Notes: a model not told the origin generated them from the sequence alone. Shown: positions 27,400 through 37,479, counted from the first letter of the stretch. The stretch: DNA of 64,000 nucleotides from Algimonas arctica (GCF_014652695.1 NZ_BMZH01000005.1:124001-188000); one strand, 5' to 3'. Program-made: numbers and translations.

Positions 27400-27858
27400 T
27401 TAGGCCGCGAAGGACGCGCGCGCCGCAATGGCAATGTCACGAAGAATGCTGTTTTCGAGCGCTTTTTCATCGTGGAGTTTCCGCAAAATGTCGCGGATGC
27501 TGACAATGGCAACAGGTTTACCCTCCTGCGCAACGACGAGGTGGCGGATATGATGTTTGCCCATCAAATCCAAGGATGCCGACATTGACGTCTCAGGCGG
27601 CGCCGTCACGACAGTCGCTGTCATCCACTTTGAGACATGCTCACTATAAACCGTGCCGGCATTGTCCTGTTGGCCATATATCGCCCGCATAATATCGTGG
27701 TCCGTCAATATGCCAGCGATCCTGCCATCCGAGTCGACAACAGCCACGGCATTCTTCTTTCCCGTGACCATGGTCTCAATCGCTTCGTCTATAAAATTTG
27801 ACGGAACACAAGAGACAAGCGTCAGGCTATTCTCTGTAATAAGCGTCTGTAAATCCAT
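27400..27858 (-). CDS. Tandem CBS-domain protein
   Basis: 152 residues made of two CBS domains: AVAVVDSDGRIAGILTDHDIMRAI (about 38-62) and MSASLDLMGKHHIRHLVVAQEGKPVAIVSIRDILRKL (about 92-128, cited in shortened form). CBS pairs bind adenine nucleotides and act as energy sensors. It lies 15 bp downstream of a MarR-type gene and is probably cotranscribed, which suggests regulation by that factor. Confidence 0.88.
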   Translation of the reverse strand: MDLQTLITENSLTLVSCVPSNFIDEAIETMVTGKKNAVAVVDSDGRIAGILTDHDIMRAIYGQQDNAGTVYSEHVSKWMTATVVTAPPETSMSASLDLMGKHHIRHLVVAQEGKPVAIVSIRDILRKLHDEKALENSILRDIAIAARASFAA

Positions 27859-27873
27859 GATAGAGTCCTCAGT

Positions 27874-28392
27874 TTAAATCGAAGCAGCCATCGTAATGGT
27901 GTCTTGAAACAGGGCGGGAACAGCGTGATCAATCATGATTAGCCCGCCCACCAAAGCGGCCAGTCTTTCTTTGAGATTGGTTTTCATCTCAACCAGGCTA
28001 CCGCTCAATCTGGTTCTATCGTCTTGAGAAATTCCACTGAGCGCATCATCCCGTAAGGCGTCTGGGACATCGCTAAGATCGTCAATGGTCGTCTCCGCCA
28101 AAGGCGTTAAGCTCAGCAAATAGGATCTGCGGTCATTGGGATCATTGTCCCGGTCCACGAAACCGCGTTCGACCAAACGATCGACCAAACGCCCAACCGT
28201 GGCGTTACCCAGTTCTAGGTTCGTGGCTAAACTCGATTGACTGATATGCGGGTTGTCTTGGATCACACCAAGCGCCAACCATTTGACCCGTGTCAGGTTA
28301 TGGACCTTCAATCGGTCGTCAATATCGAGCCGCAAAAGATGTGCCACATCATGGATCAAGGATCCCAGCAAGTCTTTGTCTTTACCGATCAT
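27874..28392 (-). CDS. MarR-family transcriptional regulator
   Basis: 172 residues. Winged-helix region: LTRVKWLALGVIQDNPHISQSSLATNLELGNATVGRLVDRL (cited as the span of about 33-73), then the wing GFVDRDNDPNDRRSYLLSLT with the conserved DxRxxxLxLT pattern. It probably binds DNA as a dimer and releases it on binding a small molecule. A 12-bp palindrome lies 13 bases upstream of its start. The CBS gene follows directly. Confidence 0.9.
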   Translation of the reverse strand: MIGKDKDLLGSLIHDVAHLLRLDIDDRLKVHNLTRVKWLALGVIQDNPHISQSSLATNLELGNATVGRLVDRLVERGFVDRDNDPNDRRSYLLSLTPLAETTIDDLSDVPDALRDDALSGISQDDRTRLSGSLVEMKTNLKERLAALVGGLIMIDHAVPALFQDTITMAASI

Positions 28393-28405
28393 GCAATGTA
28401 TTTAT

Positions 28406-28417
28406 TATGTATACATA
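28406..28417. promoter_or_regulatory. Candidate MarR operator (TATGTATACATA palindrome)
   Basis: A perfect 12-bp palindrome in an AT-rich stretch 13-25 bases upstream of the marR-type start codon, overlapping where a promoter would lie. The size fits MarR half-sites. This is inference from position and symmetry. Confidence 0.45.
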
Positions 28418-28664
28418 TCTTATGCAAGTCGTCTTAAGTGAACTTATAGTCAGGGGACGGCCAGAATTCAGGGGTTCATTCTGTTTTAGGCTTATTCGTC
28501 GGGCCGATCTGGATGGGTATCAGAACCATCTCGAGGCGTTTGTTGCCAAGCTCCGCCAATAGCGAATCCGCCGTGTCATGCGCTTGACGCATGGCTTTGG
28601 CTGGCCCCAGAACTGAGCATAAGAGGGAGTTGCGTCACACCCTTCAAACGGGCAAACTCAGCCC

Positions 28665-29438
28665 ATGGACATAGCTCGAAAACTATTACTCTGTGCCTCA
28701 GCCCTTGGCGCGGCAGTCTTCCTATTCTTCTTGATCCTTTTGTCGACAGACCCGGCGCGCTTCGAAACCCGGTTAAAAGAATTCGCCGTCGAAATCGTCA
28801 AATCTGAAACGACTGAATTTGCGCAATCCAAAGGCATCACATTGCCCGACACGCTTGGCGATAGCGACCTTCAGGCCCGATTAGCGGACCGGTTTACCCA
28901 GCGCAGTGAAACCATGAAAGCGGCTCTGGATGCCAAAGTCGATGTGTTTGTGGCGAATGTCTTGGCCAGCGCCTGTTCCCTTGATTGCGAACGCCGCGAC
29001 GAGATTCAAAGCACTGTGCGCAGCCTGATCACCGCCACGTCAGAGCGGTATCTCGGCGGCGCGACAACGTTGCAGGCGTTCGCCAAGGACCGTTACGACG
29101 CTACCGTTCGCGCGCTACATCGGGACTTATTGATCGTGTCCTTCAGTAATTTGGTCGTGTTTCTATTCATCATTGCGCTGACGGTCAAAAAGCCGCGTTT
29201 TATGCCTATTTTGGTGAAATTAGGCGCAGTGGCGTTCGTCTCTGTGGTCTTGATGATTTATTGGTATGTGTTCGGACAGGACTGGATCACAACGATTATT
29301 TTTAACGCCTATGTCGGTTGGGCTTATGCCGTTTTCATCGGGGTTCTGTTCTTATCCCTATGCGATCTCGCCTTCAATGAAGGTCGCGTCTTAAACGGGA
29401 TTTTTAGCAGTATCGGGAACTTCTCGATCACGTGCTGA
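28665..29438 (+). CDS. Hypothetical membrane protein
   Basis: 257 residues. One N-terminal helix (LLLCASALGAAVFLFFLILL), a soluble, mostly helical periplasmic domain (about 30-160) with a CSLDC Cys pair, then three membrane helices (about 163-182, 190-212 and 220-245). No family recognised. Convergent with dxs, 7 bp between stops. Confidence 0.65.
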   Translation: MDIARKLLLCASALGAAVFLFFLILLSTDPARFETRLKEFAVEIVKSETTEFAQSKGITLPDTLGDSDLQARLADRFTQRSETMKAALDAKVDVFVANVLASACSLDCERRDEIQSTVRSLITATSERYLGGATTLQAFAKDRYDATVRALHRDLLIVSFSNLVVFLFIIALTVKKPRFMPILVKLGAVAFVSVVLMIYWYVFGQDWITTIIFNAYVGWAYAVFIGVLFLSLCDLAFNEGRVLNGIFSSIGNFSITC

Positions 29439-29445
29439 GGCTTAA

Positions 29446-31350
29446 CTAAGCCCGCACTGCCGCCTGCTCGCGTCCTAGCGCGGCAAACACACGCTCGACA
29501 ATTGCGTCGGCATCGAGACCGGCTTGCTTATACATCAGCTCCGGCGTGTCCTGATCAATGAATGTGTCCGGTAGGACCATCGTGCGAATTTTAACACCTG
29601 AATCCAGCGCGCCAGAGGCAGAGAGGTCATGCAAGCAAAACGCGCCAAATCCGCCGACGGAACCTTCTTCGATGGTGATCAGGACGTCGTGCTCACGCGC
29701 CAGACGGTGCAGTAACTCGCTATCGAGCGGCTTTGCAAACCGCGCGTCCGCGACTGTGGTCGACAAGCCGTGACTATCAAGCCGTTCCGCCGCCAACAGG
29801 GCTTCTCCCAGACGCGTTCCGTAAGAGTAAATCGCCACTTGCGAGCCTTCGCGAATGATCCGACCTTTGCCGATTTCGAGCGGTTGCGGGTCTTCGGGAA
29901 TTTCAATCCCTGTCGCTTCGCCGCGCGCATAACGAAATGCCGTCGGGCCATCATTGCGGGCAGCTGCCGTGGCGACCATACGGGCCAGATCGGCTTCATC
30001 CGCCGCCGCCATGAGCACCATGTTCGGCAAGCAGCCAAGATAGGCGATATCAAATGCGCCCGCGTGGGTCGGCCCGTCGGCACCTACCAATCCGGCGCGA
30101 TCCATCGCGAAACGGACTGGCAGGTTTTGGATACAGACATCATGCACGACTTGGTCATAACCCCGTTGCAAGAAGGTCGAATAAATCGCGCAGAACGGCT
30201 TATAACCATCCGCCGCAAGACCGGCTGCAAACGTCACAGCATGTTGTTCGGCAATACCGACATCAAACATACGGTCCGGAAATACTTGGCCGAATTCTTT
30301 CATGCCCGTGCCGCCCGGCATCGCCGCCGTGATGCCCACCACTTTATCGTCTTTGCGGGCTTCGTGGATCAGGCTGTTGGCAAAAACTTTGGTGTAGCTC
30401 GGCGCGTTCGGGATCGACTTGGATTGCTCGCCCGTGACCACGTTAAACTTCGAGACACCGTGATATTTATCGGCTGAGTTCTCAGCTGGCGCGTAGCCTT
30501 TGCCTTTTTGCGTGACGACATGGATGAGCACCGGACCGGTCTTCATATCGCGCACATTTTCCAAAACAGGAATCAATGCGTCAAGGTCATGACCATCGAC
30601 GGGACCGACATATTGAAAGCCCAATTCTTCGAACCAAGTTCCGCCCATAAACATGCCACGGGTATATTCTTCGGCTTTTTTCGCCGTGTTTTTAATCGGT
30701 CGCGGTGCGTCTTTGACGATCCGTTTGGCAGCGCCGCGCAAGGCTTGGTAGCCGCCGGAGCTGACCGTGCGGGAGAGCAAGTGGCTCATCGCGCCAACGG
30801 GCGGAGCGATGGACATGTCATTATCATTGAGAATAACGATCTGGCGGCTATCCGATGCGCCCGCATTATTCATCGCCTCATAGGCCATGCCCGCTGTAAT
30901 CGAGCCGTCACCAATGACGGAAATCACATTATTGTTGCGGCCATCCAGATCGCGCGCGACGGCAAAGCCCATGCCCGCACTGATCGAGGTCGAACTATGC
31001 GCGGCGCCAAACGGGTCATATTCGCTCTCAGCGCGTTTAGTGAAGCCGGACAGGCCGCCGCCTTTACGAATCGTGCGCATGCGCTCCCGACGTCCGGTCA
31101 GCACTTTATGCGGATAGCATTGGTGGCCCACGTCCCAGATCAGCTTGTCATCCGGCGTATTGAAAACATGGTGGATCGCGACCGTCAGCTCGACCACGCC
31201 AAGGCCCGCGCCGAGATGTCCGCCCGTAACCGACACCGCATCAATCACTTCACTACGAACTTCATTAGCGAGTTGCTTGATCTGATCGCGCGTAAACGTG
31301 CGCGTGTCAGCCGGCAATGTGACGGTGTCCAAAAGTGGCGTATCGACCAT
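29446..31350 (-). CDS. dxs: 1-deoxy-D-xylulose-5-phosphate synthase
   Basis: 634 residues. Thiamine-diphosphate enzyme condensing pyruvate and glyceraldehyde-3-phosphate, first step of the MEP isoprenoid pathway. Visible marks: [37 protein letters not shown], the ThDP/Mg motif [18 protein letters not shown], then [20 protein letters not shown] and [20 protein letters not shown]. Start taken at ATG 31350 (MVDTPLL); an upstream TTG is weaker. It lies 45 bp after ispA on the same strand, so two isoprenoid genes are adjacent. Confidence 0.97.
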   Translation of the reverse strand: MVDTPLLDTVTLPADTRTFTRDQIKQLANEVRSEVIDAVSVTGGHLGAGLGVVELTVAIHHVFNTPDDKLIWDVGHQCYPHKVLTGRRERMRTIRKGGGLSGFTKRAESEYDPFGAAHSSTSISAGMGFAVARDLDGRNNNVISVIGDGSITAGMAYEAMNNAGASDSRQIVILNDNDMSIAPPVGAMSHLLSRTVSSGGYQALRGAAKRIVKDAPRPIKNTAKKAEEYTRGMFMGGTWFEELGFQYVGPVDGHDLDALIPVLENVRDMKTGPVLIHVVTQKGKGYAPAENSADKYHGVSKFNVVTGEQSKSIPNAPSYTKVFANSLIHEARKDDKVVGITAAMPGGTGMKEFGQVFPDRMFDVGIAEQHAVTFAAGLAADGYKPFCAIYSTFLQRGYDQVVHDVCIQNLPVRFAMDRAGLVGADGPTHAGAFDIAYLGCLPNMVLMAAADEADLARMVATAAARNDGPTAFRYARGEATGIEIPEDPQPLEIGKGRIIREGSQVAIYSYGTRLGEALLAAERLDSHGLSTTVADARFAKPLDSELLHRLAREHDVLITIEEGSVGGFGAFCLHDLSASGALDSGVKIRTMVLPDTFIDQDTPELMYKQAGLDADAIVERVFAALGREQAAVRA

Positions 31351-31395
31351 TAAATCAAATCCAATGCGCGCCAAATGTGACGCTTAACTGTGCGC

Positions 31396-32304
31396 CTAAT
31401 GTTGGCGCTCTAAAACAAAGTCTACGGTCCCTACTAAAGCCTGCGCCTTTTCCCCATAGGGTGCAAGAGCAGCCCGCGCCGTCTCGCCAAGTTGTCGCGC
31501 TTTCTCTTTCGCGCCATCAAGGCCCAAGAGCGACACGAATGTGGCCTTTCCAAGGTCTGCGTCCTTGCCCACGGCTTTGCCAACCAACGCGGCGTCGCCT
31601 TCCACATCCAAGATATCGTCGCGAATTTGAAACGCCAACCCAAGTGCGTCTGAATAGCGATCAAGCGCCGCTATATCATGCGGCTGCGCGCCCGAAATCA
31701 ATCCGCCAGCCTTGGTCGCAAAGCGGATCAAAGCCCCCGTTTTCATGGCCTGCAACTGTGTGATCAGCGCCGTATCCCGTTCGTTTTCCGCCACAGTGAT
31801 ATCAACAACCTGTCCGCCGATCATGCCGTTCGTGCCGCTGGCGCGGGCTAATTCTAGGACAAGCCGCGCCCTGATAGCGGGATCAATATGCGCGCCCTCG
31901 CTGGCCATCAGTTCAAACGCATGTGTCAGCAATCCATCGCCCGCCAGAACAGCAATCGCTTCATCATAGCGTCTATGCACCGTTGGCTTACCTCGGCGCA
32001 GATCATCATCGTCCATACAGGGCAAATCATCGTGCACGAGGCTGTAAACATGGAGGCATTCGAGCGCGCACCCAACCGTCATGGCGTGGTCCATATCCCC
32101 GCCCAACATCCGCGCTGTTTCTAGAACCAAGAAAGGTCGCAGCCGCTTACCACCGCCTAACGCGGCATAGCGCATCGCCTCAGCTACGACGGCATGGTGG
32201 CCGGTGGGAGCAGGCAACACCCGATCCAGCGCCGCCTCGACCGCATCCGCCGTAACGCGCAAATGGTCACGATATGAGGTTTCGAGTGACGTCTTATGCA
32301 GCAC
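31396..32304 (-). CDS. ispA: Polyprenyl (farnesyl) diphosphate synthase
   Basis: 302 residues. Builds farnesyl diphosphate from IPP and DMAPP. GGGKRLRPFL, the first Asp-rich motif in YSLVHDDLPCMDDDDLRRGKPT and the second in FQIRDDILDVEGD are clear. The GTG at 32304 is 1 bp after the xseB stop and gives a length like E. coli IspA (299). An ATG at 32343 would add 13 residues and overlap xseB by 38 bp; neither has a strong ribosome site. The typical xseB-ispA-dxs order is kept. Confidence 0.93.
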   Translation of the reverse strand: MLHKTSLETSYRDHLRVTADAVEAALDRVLPAPTGHHAVVAEAMRYAALGGGKRLRPFLVLETARMLGGDMDHAMTVGCALECLHVYSLVHDDLPCMDDDDLRRGKPTVHRRYDEAIAVLAGDGLLTHAFELMASEGAHIDPAIRARLVLELARASGTNGMIGGQVVDITVAENERDTALITQLQAMKTGALIRFATKAGGLISGAQPHDIAALDRYSDALGLAFQIRDDILDVEGDAALVGKAVGKDADLGKATFVSLLGLDGAKEKARQLGETARAALAPYGEKAQALVGTVDFVLERQH

Positions 32305-32305
32305 G

Positions 32306-32545
32306 TTATTCAGCGTCGAAGCTTTCTGTACTCGCGCTGCCATCTGGGGCGAGGACGATTTTTTCGACTTTCAACTGCGCATCTTTCAGCTTGCCCTCGC
32401 AATGGGCTTTTAGCTTCGCGCCGCGTTGATAGATGGCGATGCTCTCTTCGAGCGGCGCATCGCCGCGCTCAAGCTGTTGCACAATAAGTTCGAGCTCGCT
32501 TAGCGCGTCCTCAAAGCTGAGACTTTTGATCGGTGTGTCGCTCAC
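32306..32545 (-). CDS. xseB: Exodeoxyribonuclease VII small subunit
   Basis: 79 residues, usual length for XseB. The sequence SFEDALSELELIVQQLERGD and LEESIAIYQRGAKLKAHCEGKL are the two family helices. It wraps around XseA, which is not in this window. Overlaps the upstream phosphatase gene by 4 bp. Confidence 0.93.
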   Translation of the reverse strand: MSDTPIKSLSFEDALSELELIVQQLERGDAPLEESIAIYQRGAKLKAHCEGKLKDAQLKVEKIVLAPDGSASTESFDAE

Positions 32546-33156
32546 GCGGCGTCCCCTTGTTCTAGTTCAGTATTGCGGGTGGGCCTGACCATGCGGCGTC
32601 GGCTCCAGTGTAAATCGCCATTCTGGCTTTTACAGCGCCAACCCCGCGCCATCAGGCTGCCTTTAATCATGCGGTTAAACCATCCATGACCCGAGACATA
32701 GACCGTTCGGCCTGAGGACGCACAGTCCTCTAGCTGGATGCAGACAGAATTGGCGCGATCGCGCGCCTCGGTGTGACTTTCCATTCCGTCGCTATACCCG
32801 AGATACCAAAGGATACGCGCCACCGTGCCCCAGCTTTTGGGGCGGAGTTTCAAGGGGCCCAGCGGCGGTGACGGCAAAGCGGCCTCGACCAACCCCGGCA
32901 AGGTCATGTCCGGGCTGCGGCCCGCGGCAAGCTCGACGCTTTCGACCGCCCGGCGCAGCGGAGATGACAAAATAATATCCGCGTCCTTTGCCCATTGGAC
33001 CACTTTTTTCGGGGGAGTTTGTCCCGGTTTAATTCCGCCCTCATCATAGCGGATCCACCAATCTCGAAATTCACGCCATGTCAGGCGTATCTTACGCGAC
33101 AGAGCAGGTTTGCCGTGACGCACCAGAATAATCGTATCAACGGACGGGGAACTCAT
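32542..33156 (-). CDS. Histidine phosphatase-superfamily protein
   Basis: 204 residues. Catalytic RHG at the start (IILVRHGKPAL), partner Arg in SSPLRRAVESVE, and the second His in VSGHGWFNRM. The substrate is unknown; the SixA or phosphoglycerate-mutase branch is possible. It overlaps both neighbours by 4 bp, inside the lepB-phosphatase-xseB-ispA-dxs run. Confidence 0.85.
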   Translation of the reverse strand: MSSPSVDTIILVRHGKPALSRKIRLTWREFRDWWIRYDEGGIKPGQTPPKKVVQWAKDADIILSSPLRRAVESVELAAGRSPDMTLPGLVEAALPSPPLGPLKLRPKSWGTVARILWYLGYSDGMESHTEARDRANSVCIQLEDCASSGRTVYVSGHGWFNRMIKGSLMARGWRCKSQNGDLHWSRRRMVRPTRNTELEQGDAA

Positions 33157-33980
33157 AATCGAGACGGAGCCCGGTCCACAGCGGGACAGCGCAGACCTTC
33201 TGATCGGTCGCAGCGATTAAAAGAAAACATCAACATGTCGGCTCGGCCAATCAAATTATTGATCGGCACAAAACCGGGTCCGAAGTCACTTTCTGACAAA
33301 ATGCGTCCAAACGGGTCGACACGGTTCACGCGCGAATCGGTGGATCGATCACGATTATCGCCCATGAAAAACACATGCCCCTGCGGCACGATGAAAATAT
33401 CCGTGTTATCCAGTGGCGCATTATCGCGATGTTCAAAAATCGCGTGAGGTGCACTATCCCCGGGCAAGCTCTCCAAATATTCTGTGGCCCCAGATACCGT
33501 GCGGAATGTGTCGCGCGTGCGGTAAAGGAAGTCGCCCAACGCTTCGCGCGGAACGATTGATCCATTGAGATAAAGCTGACCGCCCAACACTTGAACCTCA
33601 TCGCCGGGAAGGCCGACAGTACGCTTGATCATCACTGTGCCATTATTGGGATTGCGAAAAACAACGATATCGCTGCGTTGCGGCAGCCGCGCAAAGATAC
33701 GCCCTTCCGGCAACGGCAAATTATGTAAGCCGAGCGGGAGCGAGTGCCGCGAGTAGCCATAGGCAAACTTTGAGACATAAATATGATCGCCCACTTCCAA
33801 CGTCGGCTGCATCGATTCAGACGGAATTTTGTAATGGCCCCAGACCAACGTCAGCACCGCCAACATGACAGCGGCCAGTTTAGCAAAGAACCGCAATTCA
33901 GCCCACAAACGGGACAGCCAAGACGGTCGATCCGAAGGAACGGAGCGCGCATCAGCAATGTGTGAACTTTTGACGGACAT
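33153..33980 (-). CDS. lepB: Signal peptidase I
   Basis: 275 residues. One N-terminal membrane helix (about 33-49). Catalytic Ser56 in PSESMQPTL and Lys119 in VMIKRTVGLPGDEV. Later family boxes are the GHVFFMGDNRDRSTDSR stretch and NNLIGRADM. It cleaves signal peptides of Sec/Tat exports on the outer face of the inner membrane. The ATG at 33980 gives the usual start; the frame open to 34235 overlaps tsaC and is noise. It heads the five-gene minus-strand run. Confidence 0.96.
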   Translation of the reverse strand: MSVKSSHIADARSVPSDRPSWLSRLWAELRFFAKLAAVMLAVLTLVWGHYKIPSESMQPTLEVGDHIYVSKFAYGYSRHSLPLGLHNLPLPEGRIFARLPQRSDIVVFRNPNNGTVMIKRTVGLPGDEVQVLGGQLYLNGSIVPREALGDFLYRTRDTFRTVSGATEYLESLPGDSAPHAIFEHRDNAPLDNTDIFIVPQGHVFFMGDNRDRSTDSRVNRVDPFGRILSESDFGPGFVPINNLIGRADMLMFSFNRCDRSEGLRCPAVDRAPSRL

Positions 33981-34054
33981 ATGGACCTGCCAATGACAAG
34001 CTGCGTCGTCGCTTTCAACTGTCAATACGCAGTCAGGATGGCTAGTTAGGCCCA

Positions 34055-34990
34055 ATGAGCGCAAAAGTGATGACAGCAGGCCCCGATGCCTATGCGCGCG
34101 CCGCGAAAACGCTGCAGGCGGGCGGGCTTGTCGCCCTGCCGACAGAGACAGTCTACGGCCTCGCGGGGGATGCAAAATCCGACGCCGCGATCGCCGCAAT
34201 CTATAATGCGAAAGGCCGACCGTCGAATAACCCACTGATTACCCATCTCCTCGCCCCAGAACACGCCGCGCGCTACGCGGTGATCCCTGCTCTCGCGACT
34301 GAGTTGATGGCGCAATTCTGGCCGGGGCCGCTGACGCTGGTTCTGCCACGCCGCGACAGCGATCTCGCCGAACGCGCGTCTGCGGGTCTCGACACGATTG
34401 CGCTGCGCTGTCCCGATGCGCCGTGGCGCGCCGGATTAATCGCGGCGGGGTGGTCGGGTCCCTTAGTGATGCCCAGCGCGAACCTGTCAGGACATGTTAG
34501 CCCCACCACAGCCGCCCATGTCGCGGCCGATCTGGGCGACCGCATTCCCCTCATTATTGACGGCGGGGCCTGTGCGCGCGGGCTGGAATCAACCGTAATC
34601 CGCGTTGACGCAGGCGGCGCGATCTTATTGCGAAGCGGCGCCATCGCCGAAGATGTCATCGCCGCCATCACTGGGCCGCTCGCGCAGCCAAACCCTGAGG
34701 GTCCGCTCGCCTCTCCGGGTATGCTCGCGCGGCACTATGCGCCCCAAGCCTCGCTACGCCTCAACGCCAACAAAGCCAGTGACGGCGAAACGCTGATAGG
34801 GTTTGGCCCGGCCTATCGTGAGCCGAGCTTGTCGCAATCCGGCGACCTGTCAGAGGCGGCACGCAACCTCTACCGCCTCCTGCGCGACCTAGACGGCCCG
34901 CATGTGCGCCTTGCGGTCGCGCCGATTCCTAACACAGGGCTGGGCATTGCCATCAACGACCGCTTGCGACGCGCCGCTCTGGGCCGTTAG
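34055..34990 (+). CDS. L-threonylcarbamoyladenylate synthase, Sua5 long form
   Basis: 311 residues. YrdC-like domain: GGLVALPTETVYGLAGDA, IYNAKGRPSNNPLITHL, FWPGPLTLVLPR, MPSANLSGHVSPTTA. This is followed by a linker with SPGMLARHYAPQ and a C-terminal Sua5 domain (about 225-311). It makes threonylcarbamoyl-AMP for the t6A37 modification of ANN-reading tRNAs. The Sua5 domain separates it from short TsaC. Divergent from lepB by 74 bp; a FAD oxidase gene follows after 9 bp. Confidence 0.95.
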   Translation: MSAKVMTAGPDAYARAAKTLQAGGLVALPTETVYGLAGDAKSDAAIAAIYNAKGRPSNNPLITHLLAPEHAARYAVIPALATELMAQFWPGPLTLVLPRRDSDLAERASAGLDTIALRCPDAPWRAGLIAAGWSGPLVMPSANLSGHVSPTTAAHVAADLGDRIPLIIDGGACARGLESTVIRVDAGGAILLRSGAIAEDVIAAITGPLAQPNPEGPLASPGMLARHYAPQASLRLNANKASDGETLIGFGPAYREPSLSQSGDLSEAARNLYRLLRDLDGPHVRLAVAPIPNTGLGIAINDRLRRAALGR

Positions 34991-34999
34991 AACGGTCCC

Positions 35000-36400
35000 A
35001 TGACCTCACCCGGAATTAACGCACTGAAAGCGGCCCTGCCCGCCAAGGCATGGACGCAAGACGCGGATATGATCGCCCCCCATCTGGTCGAATGGCGCGA
35101 AAAATATTTCGGCACGACGCCGATTTTGCTGATGCCCAGCTCAACCGCGGACGTCGCAACAGCGGTTAAAATTTGCGCAGACCATGGCCTGTCGATTGTG
35201 CCGCAAGGCGGTAATACGGGTCTTGTCGGCGGACAGACCCCCCAAGGCGAAGTGCTCCTGAGCCTCAAACGCATGACAAAAATCCGCGAGGTCAACCCCG
35301 TCGCGGACGCGATCACGGTCGAGGCTGGCGCGACACTCCAGACGGTGCAAGACGCCGCCACAGCCGCCAACCGCAAGTTCCCGTTGACCCTATCATCCGA
35401 GGGCAGCTGCACCGTCGGCGGCGTGCTGTCGACCAATGCCGGCGGCAATCATGTGTTGAAATACGGCACAACTAAAGACCTTGTCTTTGGGGTCGAAGCC
35501 GTGCTCGCCGATGGGCAAATCTTCAACGGGCTGACGTCCTTACACAAAAATAATACGGGCTATGACTTGTCGCGCTTGTTCCTCGGCGCAGAAGGGACAC
35601 TCGGCATCATCACGGCGGCGACGCTGAAACTGTTCGCGCAACCGGGCCACGTCACGCGGGTGATGATGGCCGTAGCCTCAGTCACAGATGCGGTCGCCCT
35701 GCTCACGCAATTACGCGGACCCGCGCTGGCGATGTTCGAGGTCATGCCGCGCATTGGCTTTGCCGCTGTCACCGATAATTTCGAGACCGACCGCGATCCG
35801 TTCACAGCGGTCCACCCGTGGTATGTCCTCGCTGATTTCGAAGTCGACAATGCTGAGGCCGGAGAGGCTCTGGTTATGCCACTGTTAGAAAAGGCGATGG
35901 CCTCGGGACTGGTCCGAGATGCGGTGCTCGCGCAATCTGACACACAATTTCGCGCTCTCGGCGCGATCCGTGAACATATGAGCGCGGGCCAGAAATTCCT
36001 CGGCGGATCGATCAAACAAGACATCACCGTGCCGATCGACCGGATCGCCGACTTCTTCACCCGCGCTAACGCAACCGTCCAACGCATCGTCCCCGGCTGC
36101 CGCCCGGTTGGGTTCGGCCATTTCGGCGACGGCAATATCCATTACAACATCGCCCAACCCGCCAGCGCCAACCTCGCCGCCAATCGCGACGCGTTCCTCG
36201 CCCATTGGGACGATATAAGCGAAGCTATTTTCGACATTGTCGACAGTCTCGGCGGCTCGATCAGCGCCGAACATGGCATCGGCATTATGAAACGCGAGAC
36301 CCTCGCCAAACGCGCCGATCCAGTGAAGATGGCGCTACTCCGGCGCGTGAAGGCCGCGATGGACCCGGACGGGATTATGAACCCACGCGTGATGGTTTAG
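35000..36400 (+). CDS. FAD-linked oxidase, D-2-hydroxyacid (D-2-hydroxyglutarate/D-lactate) dehydrogenase type
   Basis: 466 residues. The FAD-binding PCMH domain carries VPQGGNTGLVGGQTPQGEVLLSL and SSEGSCTVGGVLSTNAGG. The C-terminal oxidase domain carries GHFGDGNIHYNI and SAEHGIGIMKRETL. The last two boxes, with their metal-ligand histidines, are typical of D2HGDH/GlcD/DLD enzymes. The product of the oxidation is a 2-keto acid, with electrons passed to a quinone or ETF. The exact substrate is not decidable. It probably shares a transcript with the Sua5 gene. Confidence 0.9.
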   Translation: MTSPGINALKAALPAKAWTQDADMIAPHLVEWREKYFGTTPILLMPSSTADVATAVKICADHGLSIVPQGGNTGLVGGQTPQGEVLLSLKRMTKIREVNPVADAITVEAGATLQTVQDAATAANRKFPLTLSSEGSCTVGGVLSTNAGGNHVLKYGTTKDLVFGVEAVLADGQIFNGLTSLHKNNTGYDLSRLFLGAEGTLGIITAATLKLFAQPGHVTRVMMAVASVTDAVALLTQLRGPALAMFEVMPRIGFAAVTDNFETDRDPFTAVHPWYVLADFEVDNAEAGEALVMPLLEKAMASGLVRDAVLAQSDTQFRALGAIREHMSAGQKFLGGSIKQDITVPIDRIADFFTRANATVQRIVPGCRPVGFGHFGDGNIHYNIAQPASANLAANRDAFLAHWDDISEAIFDIVDSLGGSISAEHGIGIMKRETLAKRADPVKMALLRRVKAAMDPDGIMNPRVMV

Positions 36401-36867
36401 TTGATAGCGACATAATCACGACTCATCGTCAATAATCGAACGGCGCAACTTGCCCACAGGACGACACAGAGTAACGTTCGCATGTCCCCGAAAGCGGACC
36501 ATAGTTAGCGTCTGACTTGAGGCGATTTTAGGACGCTCGGTTATCGGTTAAACATCCCCAACGTAGATTTAGTTAATTGGGTTGCTCTAGAGTTTCGTCT
36601 GGCTGTTTATGCTTGTCATTGCGGCAAAGTGAGACGCTAAAATTCAAGCCCCCTAGAAGTCAGATTATCACACAGTTCATCCCCTATGATTGACACGAAA
36701 AGGCTAATCGATCAGCGTTTCGCTCTGGCCCAAGGAACATGCTCTACTTCTTTTTAGGCTTTGATACGAGTTGAACAAAATGGACTGTCAGTTATCGTTA
36801 TAATAAAGCCGTATAATGTCCCGCGGAATACGCTCGGAATTCCCGACAATATAGAAAGATAGACGAG
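36401..36867. other. 467-bp intergenic region, boundary of the arsenic/phosphate cluster
   Basis: No credible gene on either strand. GC falls clearly compared with the FAD oxidase gene. The right end carries the promoter-like sequence of arsC (see 36785-36817). The rest shows no recognisable feature. Confidence 0.6.
36785..36817 (+). promoter_or_regulatory. Candidate Pho-box promoter of arsC
   Basis: CTGTCAG at 36785-36791 is close to a Pho-box half-site. It is followed 11 bases later by a weak second half (CGTTATA). A perfect -10 hexamer, TATAAT (36812-36817), lies about 10 bases after that. No good -35 hexamer is present, as expected for a PhoB-activated promoter. The second half is poor, so this is tentative. 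Confidence 0.4.
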
Positions 36868-37287
36868 ATGATTGTCATCCATCATAATCCCGATTGCGGT
36901 ACGTCTCGTAATGTTTTGGGAATTATTCGGGCTGCTGGATACGAGCCAGTTGTTGTGGACTATTTGAATGAAGGCTGGACACGCTCTCAGCTTCAGGCCT
37001 TACTAGCCGCGGCGGGCTTAAAACCGAGTGAAGCTCTTCGTAAAACGAAATCACCTGCCAAGGAGTTGGGTCTACTGAAAGAAGGTTTATGCGAGGAGCA
37101 TATCATAGCCTGCATGCTAGACCACCCAGTTCTCGTGAACCGTCCGATTGTCTGCACACAAAAAGGCGTCAAGCTTTGCCGACCAAGCGAGGCTGTTCTT
37201 GACCTGCTGGAGAATAAACCCAAAAAGCCGTTTCATAAAGAGCACGGAGAACTTCTAATTGATGAGCAAGGTCGAATATGTGTTTAA
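36868..37287 (+). CDS. arsC: Arsenate reductase, glutaredoxin-coupled ArsC
   Basis: 139 residues, full length for the E. coli-plasmid-type enzyme. The catalytic Cys10 sits in HNPDCGTSRNVL, and the arsenate-gripping arginines lie in EALRKTKSP and NRPIVCTQKGVKLCRP. It reduces arsenate to arsenite with glutathione and glutaredoxin. It converges on the pst/arsM operon with 192 bp between. GATAGACGAG before the ATG is a modest ribosome site. No arsenite exporter is next to it. Confidence 0.95.
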   Translation: MIVIHHNPDCGTSRNVLGIIRAAGYEPVVVDYLNEGWTRSQLQALLAAAGLKPSEALRKTKSPAKELGLLKEGLCEEHIIACMLDHPVLVNRPIVCTQKGVKLCRPSEAVLDLLENKPKKPFHKEHGELLIDEQGRICV

Positions 37288-37479
37288 CAATCGGAAAAAA
37301 GAATCTTTTATATCGAAACTCCAGTTGAGTGATCTAACAGCACTACTCAAAGTGTGCTAAGTGGGATTGTCACACACCTCTGTGTCGGAATCGCGCTACC
37401 TTGAACCACCATAAATTTGTATTTCATGATTTTGTCAGTTCTCGGCGGTGCGTCGATGATCGTCATAATTTTTCTGAGC

